This document shows, piece by piece, positions 8,219 to 16,747 of a DNA stretch of 64,000 nt (within the stretch, counting starts at the first letter, position 1; each line of letters starts with the position of its first letter). The translations under genes and the position numbers were made by a program. The stretch comes from an uncultured Candidatus Melainabacteria bacterium (GTDB taxonomy: Bacteria; Cyanobacteriota; Vampirovibrionia; Gastranaerophilales; Gastranaerophilaceae). Under the pieces are notes generated by a model that worked only from the letters and a program-made list of their open reading frames with translations, searched no databases and had not been told where the DNA came from. Location of the stretch: contig CAKUZI010000005.1 of the NCBI GenBank assembly GCA_934717855.1, positions 1 through 64,000 on the forward strand. Reading direction: 5' to 3'.

Positions 8219-9016
8219 TTAATCAACGAGCTTTGTTATCAATATCGGTAAATTATTTAAAAATAACGGAACATTTTTTGTTTTAGTTGTCCAGCCTGCC
8301 CAAACAATTCCAGAAAACTTTTTACTATCTAGATTTTCAAGTATTGCTTCGAAATTGGATTTTTGAGACTTTATCACTTTCAAATTAGTCATTTTAGCAA
8401 TATCACCAATATTTATAATTGTATATTGCCCATCTCTCGCATATAATTCCTGAGCTCTCTTCAATGCAGCGTAAACATTTTTCAATAACTCGCTTCTTTT
8501 TAAATTACGTTCAAAAACTTTTCCCTCAGAATTAGTTCTCTTTGTAGTATGAGAGACATTAATAGTACGAATTCCAAGTTCTTTAGCATGCTCAACAAAT
8601 GCATTTACAACTTCTGATAAATTAGAACTGTCTTTATCTGTAATGATAACACCGGATTTAAATCTTTTACTATGAATTATATTTTTATCGCCTTTTCTAA
8701 GGCACTGTAAAGGGTATAAAATTTTAGACTTTAATTCTTCTGCAGTTTTGCTAGAATGAGCTAACTTATTTAAACCTTTTGTTTTGTCAGCAATTTCTAC
8801 TATATCAAGAGGAAACCTTTTAGGCCCTTTTAGGTTAAATAAAGTCACAAGAACAGCACTAAGCGCCAAAAAACCAGTGACTGCCTTTATTTTGTGAGCT
8901 TTTTCTTTAGATTCCATTTTTGCTAAATCTAAAGTATAAAGATAAGGAATATCCGATTCTCGCTTAATTTTACCTTGTGTACCACTAAATGAATAAGAAA
9001 CCGCATGAACTTTCAT
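8219..9016 (-). CDS. uncharacterised protein with one membrane helix, probably lineage-specific
   Basis: I do not recognise this 265-residue protein. The N-terminus (MKVHAVSYSFSGTQGKI) resembles short leader motifs I associate with many Gastranaerophilales proteins. A single hydrophobic segment spans about residues 44-62, followed by a basic, soluble domain of about 200 residues. The C-terminal half contains alternating beta-like stretches (SGVIITDKD, TINVSHTT, YTIINIGDIA, GIVWAGW), suggesting an alpha/beta fold. No catalytic motif is evident. It is alone, downstream in sequence of no obvious partner, and its stop lies 24 bases from the SRP promoter region. Confidence 0.6.
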   Translation of the reverse strand: MKVHAVSYSFSGTQGKIKRESDIPYLYTLDLAKMESKEKAHKIKAVTGFLALSAVLVTLFNLKGPKRFPLDIVEIADKTKGLNKLAHSSKTAEELKSKILYPLQCLRKGDKNIIHSKRFKSGVIITDKDSSNLSEVVNAFVEHAKELGIRTINVSHTTKRTNSEGKVFERNLKRSELLKNVYAALKRAQELYARDGQYTIINIGDIAKMTNLKVIKSQKSNFEAILENLDSKKFSGIVWAGWTTKTKNVPLFLNNLPILITKLVD

Positions 9017-9148
9017 AATATAATTTTAAAACCTAAGAATATATTTTTTGATAGTTTATTAAGAAAAATTTACTTAATAATTTATAGCCAATCGGTTAGT
9101 GCAAAAGTAATTCAAATAGTTAAATAATACTTTTGAAAGGAGAATCTA

Positions 9149-9541
9149 ATGGAGAAATTAGATTTATATAGATGCGAAATTTGCGGTAACATTGTTCAGG
9201 TTTTATTTGTCGGGGGAGGCGAACTTGTTTGTTGCGAAGAACCGATGAAAAAATTTGAAATTCAAACAAGAGAAAATGCAATGCTCGAAAAACATGTTCC
9301 TATTTTTATGAAAGACGAAAATGGGAATGATGAAATTCGAGTTGGAGAAATCTTACACCCTATGACCCAAGAACATTATATTATGCTAATAGAAGCAATT
9401 TCGGAAGATAAAAATTTTGTACAAATAAAGTTTTTATCCCCTGAAGAAGAACCAAAAATGTCTTTATGTTCTCAAACAAATAAAATGATTGCAAGAGAAC
9501 TTTGTAATATTCATGGATTGTGGGAAGGCAGTAATGATTAA
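9149..9541 (+). CDS. dfx: desulfoferrodoxin (superoxide reductase)
   Basis: This 130-residue 2Fe-type superoxide reductase reduces superoxide to hydrogen peroxide without making oxygen. The N-terminal desulforedoxin domain has its four Cys ligands (C9, C12, C28, C29). The catalytic domain has the full His4-Cys set: H49 in EKHVP, H70 and H76 in LHPMTQEH, then C119 and H122 in CNIHGLWE. K48 and E47 of the substrate loop are present. A clear ribosome-binding site (AAGGAG) precedes the start. The gene fits an anaerobe coping with occasional oxygen. It appears monocistronic. Confidence 0.95.
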   Translation: MEKLDLYRCEICGNIVQVLFVGGGELVCCEEPMKKFEIQTRENAMLEKHVPIFMKDENGNDEIRVGEILHPMTQEHYIMLIEAISEDKNFVQIKFLSPEEEPKMSLCSQTNKMIARELCNIHGLWEGSND

Positions 9542-9665
9542 ACCAAATATATAATTAATTCTTTTCATTTGCTTTATTTTAGATATTAAAATAAAGTATT
9601 GTACTTGCTTTTATAAATTTTGTAAACAATTTGTCTCAACTGCAAAAATAGCTTATTATATTAAT

Positions 9666-11267
9666 ATGAAAAATAGTAAAATAGTAGTAGTAGACGATGA
9701 AAAAATGGTCACCTCAGCTTTTAAAGCATTATTTAAAGTTGAGGGATATACCGATATACATTTATTTAATGCCCCTAAAGACGCCATAGAATTTTTAAAA
9801 GGAAACAAACCGGATTTAATAATTTCTGACTTTATGATGCCGGAAATGAACGGGCTTGAGTTTTTAACAGAAGCAAAAAAATTGCATTCTGAAGTTAGTA
9901 TGATTTTATTAACAGGATATGCAGATAAAGAAAACGCTATTAAAGCGATTAACGAAATCGGCTTATATAAATATATTGAAAAACCTTGGGACAACGATGA
10001 CTTAATGATGAATATCAAAAATGGTATTGAAAGAAGTCATTTATTAGAAAATTTACAAAATAAAATCAATGAACTTGAAATTGCAAAAAAACAACTTCAA
10101 GATTATTCTGAAAACTTAGAAAAAATCGTTGCGGAAAGAACTGCAGACCTTTCCGAGGCAAATAAAAAACTATCAGGAATAATCAATTATTGTGCTGACG
10201 GAATTATTATTGTTGACGGTGATGGCAATATTTTGCAGGTAAATCCGGCATGCGAAAATATGGTTGGACTATCTGCGACATCTCTTTGTAAAAAGAAAAT
10301 TCAAGAAATTGCTTATTCTAACGTAAAAGAATTTAATTCATCTAAAGACAATAAATCTGGAGAAATCTTTGGATTAAGCGATGAGAATTCTGAAATTCTA
10401 TTGAGAGATTATTTTATTGTGAATACTTTAAGTAAAATTCATATTCCGGTGGAAATGAATTTTGCTACAATTTCTTCCGATGACAATAAAAATGATAAGT
10501 TTGTCGGTGTTATCAGAGATGTTAGTGTTCAAAAAGAAACTGAAAAATTAAGAGATGATTTTATTGCAACTCTTACACATGACATGAGAACACCACTTTT
10601 AGCAGCAATTCAAACTTTAAAATTTTTCTTAGAGGGTGCTATTGGAGAACTTGATGATAAACAAAAAGTTCTTTTGTCAACAATGTTGCAAAGTAACGAA
10701 GACTTGCTAGGTTTGGTTAACGCACTTTTGGAAGTTTATAGATTTGAAAGCGGGAAATTAACTTTATGTAAGACAGCTTTTCCAGTAAAAGATTTAGTAC
10801 AACAGTGTTATTCTGAGTTAAAGCCTCTTGCAGAAAAGAAAAATATTGAATTTTCAGTAACTTTTGAACTTGAGGACAAGTTGAACATAACTGCTGACAG
10901 AGCAGAAATAAAGAGAGTTATTACAAATCTTTGCGGAAACGCATTGAATTATACTAACAAAGGTGGAATTGTAAAAGTCTTGGCAAAAGCACAAAGTGGA
11001 GATTTTATTTTTTCAGTAACTGACAACGGTAACGGAATTCCACAAAGCGATATACCAAACTTGTTCAAGCGATTTTCTCAAGGAACAGCAAGAAAACGTT
11101 CCACTGGAACAGGTTTGGGCTTATATTTGTCAAGGCAAATTATTGAAGCTCACAACGGAAAAATTTGGGTAGATAGTAAAGTAGATAAAGGTAGTGAATT
11201 TTCATTCCTGCTAACCGATGTAGTTGAGGATAAAAAAACAAAAGAAAGACAGGTTTCAAATGGCTAA
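9666..11267 (+). CDS. sensor histidine kinase with N-terminal receiver and PAS domains
   Basis: This 533-residue cytoplasmic protein has an N-terminal REC domain (1-125; phospho-acceptor D55 in ISDFMMPEMNG) and a coiled coil at 125-170. A PAS domain follows (about 170-285), then HisKA with H305 in THDMRTP and a C-terminal HATPase_c domain (N box NLCGNALNY, DNGNGIP, GTGLGL). It should autophosphorylate and pass phosphate to the next gene product. Because it begins with a receiver, it probably sits inside a longer relay rather than sensing outside the cell; there is no membrane segment. It overlaps the response regulator by 8 bases, so translation is likely coupled. Confidence 0.9.
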   Translation: MKNSKIVVVDDEKMVTSAFKALFKVEGYTDIHLFNAPKDAIEFLKGNKPDLIISDFMMPEMNGLEFLTEAKKLHSEVSMILLTGYADKENAIKAINEIGLYKYIEKPWDNDDLMMNIKNGIERSHLLENLQNKINELEIAKKQLQDYSENLEKIVAERTADLSEANKKLSGIINYCADGIIIVDGDGNILQVNPACENMVGLSATSLCKKKIQEIAYSNVKEFNSSKDNKSGEIFGLSDENSEILLRDYFIVNTLSKIHIPVEMNFATISSDDNKNDKFVGVIRDVSVQKETEKLRDDFIATLTHDMRTPLLAAIQTLKFFLEGAIGELDDKQKVLLSTMLQSNEDLLGLVNALLEVYRFESGKLTLCKTAFPVKDLVQQCYSELKPLAEKKNIEFSVTFELEDKLNITADRAEIKRVITNLCGNALNYTNKGGIVKVLAKAQSGDFIFSVTDNGNGIPQSDIPNLFKRFSQGTARKRSTGTGLGLYLSRQIIEAHNGKIWVDSKVDKGSEFSFLLTDVVEDKKTKERQVSNG

Positions 11268-11934
11268 AAACGTCAGAGTTCTAATCGTAGAAGATCACGA
11301 CATGGCGCGCATGGGATTATCAGTTGTGTTAGGAAATAACGACAAAATAGAAGTTGTCGGAATGTGTGCTGACGGACAAGATGGCGTTGATAAAGCATTG
11401 GATTTAATTCCGGATGTTGTAATTATGGATATTGGTTTGCCAACAATAGATGGTATTGAGGCAACCAAGAGAATTAAATCTCAAAATACCAAAATTAAAG
11501 TCTTGATGTATACTTCTCGCGAAGATGAAGATGATATTTTTGATTCATTCAAAGCAGGTGCCGATGGGTATATTACCAAAGGTGCAACTTCCGAGCAAAC
11601 TGTTTCTGCAGTCTTAGCCGTTTCTGAAGGTGCCGGCTGGCTTGATCCTGCAATTGCCAAAGTAGTATTAACAAATGTTCGCAAATCTACAGCAACTACA
11701 GAAAAACGTGGTGAAATTAACTATAAACTCGGAAAAAATTTATACGGCTTAACAGAACGAGAGATGGAAGTTTTGGCGTTAATTGTTGATGGGTTAACCA
11801 ACCCTCAAATTGCAGAAAAATTAGTTATTACTATTTCAACAACCAAAACACACGTTCATAGTATTTTGCAAAAATTATATGTTAACACTCGTTCTAAAGC
11901 TATTTCTACCGCAATGAAAGAGGGTTTAGTCTAA
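11260..11934 (+). CDS. NarL/FixJ-family response regulator
   Basis: This 224-residue protein has a REC domain (acidic pair in IVEDHD, acceptor D57 in IMDIGLP, switch Thr in MYTSRED) and a C-terminal LuxR-type helix-turn-helix (LTEREMEVLALIVDG... TTKTHVHSILQKLYV). The start at 11260 is preferred over an in-frame ATG at 11224 because the REC fold begins at VRVLIVED and AGG lies at a suitable distance. It overlaps the kinase gene by 8 bases and shares one base with the next start (TAATG), so the three genes form one operon. Confidence 0.92.
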   Translation: MAKNVRVLIVEDHDMARMGLSVVLGNNDKIEVVGMCADGQDGVDKALDLIPDVVIMDIGLPTIDGIEATKRIKSQNTKIKVLMYTSREDEDDIFDSFKAGADGYITKGATSEQTVSAVLAVSEGAGWLDPAIAKVVLTNVRKSTATTEKRGEINYKLGKNLYGLTEREMEVLALIVDGLTNPQIAEKLVITISTTKTHVHSILQKLYVNTRSKAISTAMKEGLV

Positions 11935-13292
11935 TGATTTATGCCTTGTTGGCTATTGCGGCCGCTTTTTGCGCAAATATTCAATGGGGCGATGAAATTC
12001 ATATGCCTTATGTTGAAAAAAATCAAACCAAACAAGAAGCAAAATATATTCACGAAGTAAACAAACGTGCTGAAAAAGAAAAATACGAACGCACAAAACT
12101 TAACCGTACTCCGTCAGGATATATGACAGTTGAAGAATATGAAGAACTTTCAGCGCCTAAAGATAGAATGACTATGGAATTTGATGTTCCAAAAGTTCCA
12201 ACTCCTGCTGACATGATTTATGTTCCCAAACCAAATTACAAAATTGTAAGGTATAACAATCCTCCGGGAAGTACTGAAATAACAATAACAAATACATTGT
12301 ACAAAAGATGGCAACAAAATGCGCAAGGAATAGTTTCTCCGGATTTTAAACGTTTAGTCTATCCTTCTATTTATTATTATCCAAATAGCGGTTCTACAGC
12401 CTGCGATTTGTTTGTAATTAATTTGGAAGAAGCAAAATCCAATATGGATAAAATTTTGACAGCAAACACTGTTCATAGACTTTCTGAACCTATTTTATCT
12501 ACAGAAAAAAATAATAATAATTATTTTACATTCAGAACAATTACACCTGTAGATTTTACTCCGGATGGAACAAAGCTTTTAGTTAAAGAAAAAGTAGGGA
12601 ATTCTCGAGATGGAATTTGGATGACAACTCCTATTGTTTATGATTTTTCAGTTGGAACTTCATATAGCTTAAAAGAGGTTCGCGATGCTATTGTTTATTA
12701 TTGGAAAGAAACAAAAGATTTAAACTTAAACGATAAGCGCTGGGACATTAACCCCCTCGGGTTTTCTGCAAATAATCCAAACTGGGTTATTGTAAGTGCT
12801 ATTGCATACACCGGAAAAACACCTGTAAATCTTGGAACATGGCAGATTTCTGCAAAAGGTGAAAGTCCTAAGCTTATATCATTAGCAAATTCTCCAACAG
12901 TACAAATTGGAATGAATGGCTACAAATTAGAAAAAGATGGTGTTGTAGCTCCAAGCATAGTTGAAAAAGAAGAAAAACAGCTTAAACAAGTAGAAAAAGC
13001 TGCAGAAAAACAGAAAAAAGCTCAAGAAAAAGCCGAAGAAAAGGCTTTAAAAGATTCGTACAAAGCAAAAATTAAAGAAATGAATGCTGAATTTAAAGAA
13101 TCTCAAAAAGATTACGCTTTACGTGAAAAAATTCAAAGTTCTACATCTGGCAATGAGGCTATTGAAAAATATAAAGAAATAAAAGTGGAACAAGAAAACA
13201 AAAAAGAAGCAGAACTTTGGAAACAAAAAACCAAAGAACTAAAAGAACTTCAAAAACAAAAGGCTAAAGAAGCAAAGCAAAAAAGTAAATAA
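11934..13292 (+). CDS. secreted protein of unknown function with Lys/Glu-rich coiled-coil tail
   Basis: This 452-residue protein was not recognised. Residues 1-15 are a short signal peptide. About 30-340 form a Tyr/Pro-rich domain with many beta-like strands. From about 345 to the end it is a long Lys/Glu/Ala/Gln helix that must be coiled coil or an extended charged stalk. The start codon overlaps the stop of the response regulator (TAATG), making it part of the two-component operon. It could be a target, an accessory sensor, or simply a cotranscribed envelope protein. Confidence 0.65.
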   Translation: MIYALLAIAAAFCANIQWGDEIHMPYVEKNQTKQEAKYIHEVNKRAEKEKYERTKLNRTPSGYMTVEEYEELSAPKDRMTMEFDVPKVPTPADMIYVPKPNYKIVRYNNPPGSTEITITNTLYKRWQQNAQGIVSPDFKRLVYPSIYYYPNSGSTACDLFVINLEEAKSNMDKILTANTVHRLSEPILSTEKNNNNYFTFRTITPVDFTPDGTKLLVKEKVGNSRDGIWMTTPIVYDFSVGTSYSLKEVRDAIVYYWKETKDLNLNDKRWDINPLGFSANNPNWVIVSAIAYTGKTPVNLGTWQISAKGESPKLISLANSPTVQIGMNGYKLEKDGVVAPSIVEKEEKQLKQVEKAAEKQKKAQEKAEEKALKDSYKAKIKEMNAEFKESQKDYALREKIQSSTSGNEAIEKYKEIKVEQENKKEAELWKQKTKELKELQKQKAKEAKQKSK

Positions 13293-13293
13293 A

Positions 13294-13542
13294 CTACAAA
13301 TTAATGAGCTCTAATTTGTCTTTATGTGAAAGTCTTTTAATTCTTCTTTCTTCTTTCATAGCTTCTGATTTTGTATTGAATTCTTGTTGATAAACAATTT
13401 TAACAGGTTTATGAGAACGCGTATATTTTGCCCCTTTTCCTGCCAAATGAGTTTGAAAACGCTTTTCTACATCGTCAGTATACCCACAATACAATGTATT
13501 TTGTTCAGTTAAAAGAATATATATATAATATTTTTTATCCAT
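13294..13542 (-). CDS. GIY-YIG domain protein (UPF0213/YhbQ family)
   Basis: This 82-residue single-domain GIY-YIG nuclease-fold protein has YYIYILLTEQNTLYCGYTDD near the start, the conserved Arg in DVEKRFQTH, and KGAKYTRSHKPV. Family members such as E. coli YhbQ are small nucleases of poorly defined role in DNA handling. Its stop is one base from the stop of the convergent secreted-protein gene. An intrinsic terminator lies directly upstream at 13564-13582, separating it from the next leftward gene. Confidence 0.85.
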   Translation of the reverse strand: MDKKYYIYILLTEQNTLYCGYTDDVEKRFQTHLAGKGAKYTRSHKPVKIVYQQEFNTKSEAMKEERRIKRLSHKDKLELINL

Positions 13543-13563
13543 AAAATATAAATAAATAAAAAA

Positions 13564-13582
13564 GACGGTTTTTTAAACCGTC
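13564..13582 (-). terminator. intrinsic terminator
   Basis: GACGGTTT and AAACCGTC pair across a 3-base loop, and on the minus strand a T-rich run follows. It ends the small Ser/Gly-rich gene that stops at 13626. Confidence 0.8.
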
Positions 13583-13625
13583 AATTAATGTATTTCTTTT
13601 TCTTATCTCTTTATTTATCAATAAT

Positions 13626-14012
13626 TTAACAAACAGATGTGAAACTTCCGGATGAACTGCAAGATGAACTTGTTCCACCAGAAAAGCCACAATCACCACC
13701 GGAGAAAGAGCCTCCATCAGATGAAGAAAAGCCCTCAGATGACAATGTTGAAAATGCGCTTGAAAAACCGCCTAAAAAACCGCCACTATAAGCAACTGTA
13801 TCACCACAATCCGCATATTGAGTATAATCTACTGAAAATGGATTGCTTGATGAAAACATGTCATATACTCTTGTTTCAAATAAACTATGAAATTGGTTCA
13901 TTGCCAAAGAACCGGCTGTTTCTATTGATTCGGAAGGTCTTGTGCTTCTGATATTATTTGTTCTTGTTTGTGAAGATTTAGCTAAGATGTCGTTCATTAT
14001 CTGTGCTCCCAT
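13626..14012 (-). CDS. small protein with Ser/Gly/Cys-rich C-terminal tail
   Basis: This 128-residue protein (or 123, see below) was not recognised. Residues 1-70 look like an ordinary globular or helical region. From about residue 73 to the end it is almost wholly Ser, Gly and Phe with interspersed Cys (GGSFSGGDCGFSGG, SSSCSSSG). Such tails occur on envelope-associated or secreted small proteins and on some peptide precursors, but no leader cleavage site or modification enzyme is nearby. Two starts are possible: ATG at 14012, or ATG at 13997, which has the better ribosome-binding site (GGGAG 8 bases ahead). It has its own terminator. Confidence 0.6.
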   Translation of the reverse strand: MGAQIMNDILAKSSQTRTNNIRSTRPSESIETAGSLAMNQFHSLFETRVYDMFSSSNPFSVDYTQYADCGDTVAYSGGFLGGFSSAFSTLSSEGFSSSDGGSFSGGDCGFSGGTSSSCSSSGSFTSVC

Positions 14013-14184
14013 AATATCTCGTGTACATTTATATAAAAAAAAATTTTTTTACCCAATTTCAGCATGTTTCTCTTTTGTTACAATACTTAACACAATATAT
14101 CAACCCATGGATTTATAACCTTAAAACTCTCGATTGATGTGTGTTTTGATTATCTACTGTATTGTATATGTGTGAGGATAGGAT

Positions 14185-14826
14185 ATGTTGAAGAAATTTT
14201 TACTTACATTAATACTTATTTTGGCAGGCGTAAGCGCTTATGCAACAGACAATTTTCTAAATTCTGTTGTAGTTGATAACGTAGATGGTGAAACTTCTAT
14301 TGTTCTTAGAGCTGACGAAATTGCCAAAGTTAAGCGTGAAATAGAGTCACCAAACAAAATTGTTATTAATTTGAAAGGGATAAAACAATCTCCTGATATT
14401 AATACAATGTACAAAAACACAACAAAGGTTAAAGGACTCGCAATTCAAAGCGAAAAGAATAATGAATTGAAGATATACATTGAAGCTCCGGAAATTGCAA
14501 AAGCCAATGTTGTATTTGACACTCCAAATTCCGCTCCACTAACAGTTTCAAGTGTAGTAAGTGAGGGAAAAGTGTTGTGGTGTATAATTTCAATATGTCT
14601 ATTGTTAATGGTTATGCGTTCTGCCAAAAACGCAAAGCCTAAAGTAGTAACAAAACCTGACATTAACGAAGTTATTAAAGAAAGAGAAAAAGCTTTGTAC
14701 CGTAATTTTCAAAAGGAAGTTGCAACAATGCCAAGTATGAATTACAGATTAAAAGGCTATTCAAAGCATGTTCTAAAAGGTGAAACAATCCGAAGCTATG
14801 AAAGCAGAATGACAACAAGAATTTAG
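14185..14826 (+). CDS. exported AMIN-like domain protein with membrane anchor
   Basis: This 213-residue protein has a signal peptide at 1-21. Residues 25-120 are beta-rich and resemble the AMIN domain that targets amidases and secretins to the cell envelope (VVVDNVDGETSIVL, PNKIVINLKGI). A transmembrane helix spans about 130-148 and a basic cytoplasmic tail of 65 residues follows. An AMIN domain tethered to the membrane could link peptidoglycan to an inner complex. AMIN is assigned by pattern only and needs a profile search. The gene overlaps the convergent Hcp-like gene by 4 bases. Confidence 0.5.
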   Translation: MLKKFLLTLILILAGVSAYATDNFLNSVVVDNVDGETSIVLRADEIAKVKREIESPNKIVINLKGIKQSPDINTMYKNTTKVKGLAIQSEKNNELKIYIEAPEIAKANVVFDTPNSAPLTVSSVVSEGKVLWCIISICLLLMVMRSAKNAKPKVVTKPDINEVIKEREKALYRNFQKEVATMPSMNYRLKGYSKHVLKGETIRSYESRMTTRI

Positions 14827-16403
14827 TTTCCTCCCAAATCATCTTTTGGATTTGTCATGCTTTTTACATCAAACAATTTTATAAAGCTTTTCAAAACAGC
14901 AGGATTTATTACTGTCGGCGGGCATTCAGATAAAAATATATTCTTAGCCCCGCCGTTTTTCAGATTTATTATATTTGTCAAAGAATTTGTATCACATTTT
15001 GTGAGGAAAAAAGTAACATTTTCTGACGATAGATCTATCTTTGAAAAAAGTTTATGCAATACTTCATAAAGAAGAGCATAATCATTTCCTAGATTAAATG
15101 CAAAAACATTTTTAATCTCCGGATTATAAGAAAATGTTATTACAACATCCTCTTTGGGATTTATTATGGAGTAGAATTTTTTAAAATAATTCTTTTGTTC
15201 AAACGATAGACTTGATAAACCTATAATATACAAATTTCTTGGTCTAATATCTAATATTTTGTCAATTATCACATCTAATTCTTGTTTGTTATAGCCAACA
15301 AACTCTGATTGTCTATTCTGTCCTTTAGCAAAACCTTTTGCTTGAAGAGCTGAATTTATAAGAGGATTAAAATCGTCATTTTCAATTTTTACAACACCTT
15401 TTGGAGCTATTTTATCAGTTGTAAAAAGTCTCCCCCTATAAAGATATTCAATATTTTGAGCTTCGTTTTTAGTCAATAAAATTGCTCCCGGAAAGGTCGC
15501 AAAGTCAAGGATGGACGTATTAACCCCATTACCAAAATGTCCTTTTAAGTTTTCAAATTGCTTAAAATATGGAAAAGAATGAGCTATTAACAAATTCCCA
15601 TTTGTATAAACATCGACATTTTTTGCTTCTACTGCTAGTAAAACTTTTTTCAAGTCATTCAAATTTGAGCCGGAAACCATTATAGCTTTATTTGGAGTAG
15701 TCGAACGCGAAACTTCAGTTTTTTCAATTTGACCGTAATTTTCTATTTGTGTAGAATTAATCAACTTTAGTAAAAATATATCTTCACTTGCAAGACATTT
15801 AATCATATCTTTTACTTCTGTTGAATTAACTTTTGGTTTATTGAACAAATTTAAAGCATCTAAAACAACATTGCTTGAATTTTCACAAAAAACGCCATAA
15901 TCATTAAGAGTAACTATATTTACGCACACACTTTTTATAGTCGCAACAAGAATTTCTGATAAATATTTTTGAGTAATACTCATTTTTTTATATTTTTGCA
16001 AAAACTCTTTATCACCCATCTGTAAAATAGCAGAAAGACTTGTTTTCGGCGACAATTTAATTAAATGTTTTAAATCTACACATAATTTTTTGTTTTTTTT
16101 ACAAAGTTGCAAATATTCTTTACGAACGGCTATAAGATTGTTATATTCTTTTGAGAATGCATTTAAAATCTGCGCTTCTGACAAATCTTTAACAGCATCA
16201 ACAGATGCTATTTGAGAAATTACATCCATTGCTACAGACACTTGAGGAGTGTTCAAATCTCTTAATTTAATAAGGTAATGTGCAATTTGTTTAAGCAAAA
16301 TCATCATTACTTCTTGCATTGAGGAAATATTAGGAGAAACGGAACAAGCCCCCATTGATACACAATTATTATACTCATAGTTGTTTGACGAATTATAAAA
16401 CAT
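14823..16403 (-). CDS. hybrid-cluster protein (Hcp)-like protein lacking the metal ligands
   Basis: This 526-residue protein aligns along its full length with hydroxylamine reductase/Hcp: the N-terminal Cys region, helical middle, IMVSGSNLNDL, VDVYTNGNLLIAH, FPGAILLTKNEA, RLFTTDKIAPKGV, and the family C-terminus NPKDDL. Yet by manual alignment to E. coli Hcp every ligand of the hybrid Fe-S-O cluster is replaced: His to S246, Glu to N270, Cys to E314, L396, N427 and G439, Glu to D471, Lys to N473. Of the four N-terminal cubane Cys only C14 and C20 remain. The frame is intact over 1.5 kb, so it is a maintained pseudoenzyme or altered protein, not a decaying gene. It follows a glutaredoxin gene with only a 2-base gap. 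Confidence 0.75.
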   Translation of the reverse strand: MFYNSSNNYEYNNCVSMGACSVSPNISSMQEVMMILLKQIAHYLIKLRDLNTPQVSVAMDVISQIASVDAVKDLSEAQILNAFSKEYNNLIAVRKEYLQLCKKNKKLCVDLKHLIKLSPKTSLSAILQMGDKEFLQKYKKMSITQKYLSEILVATIKSVCVNIVTLNDYGVFCENSSNVVLDALNLFNKPKVNSTEVKDMIKCLASEDIFLLKLINSTQIENYGQIEKTEVSRSTTPNKAIMVSGSNLNDLKKVLLAVEAKNVDVYTNGNLLIAHSFPYFKQFENLKGHFGNGVNTSILDFATFPGAILLTKNEAQNIEYLYRGRLFTTDKIAPKGVVKIENDDFNPLINSALQAKGFAKGQNRQSEFVGYNKQELDVIIDKILDIRPRNLYIIGLSSLSFEQKNYFKKFYSIINPKEDVVITFSYNPEIKNVFAFNLGNDYALLYEVLHKLFSKIDLSSENVTFFLTKCDTNSLTNIINLKNGGAKNIFLSECPPTVINPAVLKSFIKLFDVKSMTNPKDDLGGN

Positions 16404-16405
16404 TT

Positions 16406-16636
16406 CTAACCTCTATTCTTAATATATTCAATAATGTCATCTGATTCGAACATAGAAACTCCGTTTTCTGGATCATCTAAAAATGGAACTTGAGCCTTAC
16501 CGCCCAATTTTAACAATGAACTCAAGTTTTCTGGTTCCGAAACATCTTTTTTTATAAAACTTACAGTACTTTTTTCTAAAAAATCCAAAACTTTTTGGCA
16601 ATATGGGCATGTTTCCGAAATATATAATTCAATCAT
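16406..16636 (-). CDS. glutaredoxin
   Basis: This 76-residue thioredoxin-fold protein is of minimal glutaredoxin size. The dithiol active site is CPYC (residues 10-13), the cis-Pro loop is AQVPFL, and the glutathione-contacting ESDDIIEYI lies near the end. It should reduce disulfides or deglutathionylate proteins; gshB elsewhere in the window supports a glutathione-like pool. It is the first gene of a two-gene operon with the Hcp-like gene. An upstream AGGAG-like site fits the start. Confidence 0.9.
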   Translation of the reverse strand: MIELYISETCPYCQKVLDFLEKSTVSFIKKDVSEPENLSSLLKLGGKAQVPFLDDPENGVSMFESDDIIEYIKNRG

Positions 16637-16747
16637 TTTTCACTCCTTTTTCACTATTATAAAACGTTAAACATTTCGCATATCCCCTGAGTATCCAATA
16701 ACAAGGATTATTTGCATATCATTAATTTTTATATTAAACTTTACATT

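Noticed and set aside
13652..13951. 99-codon plus-strand open frame
   Set aside because: It is antisense to the Ser/Gly/Cys-rich gene, which has the better ribosome-binding site and a terminator in the right orientation.
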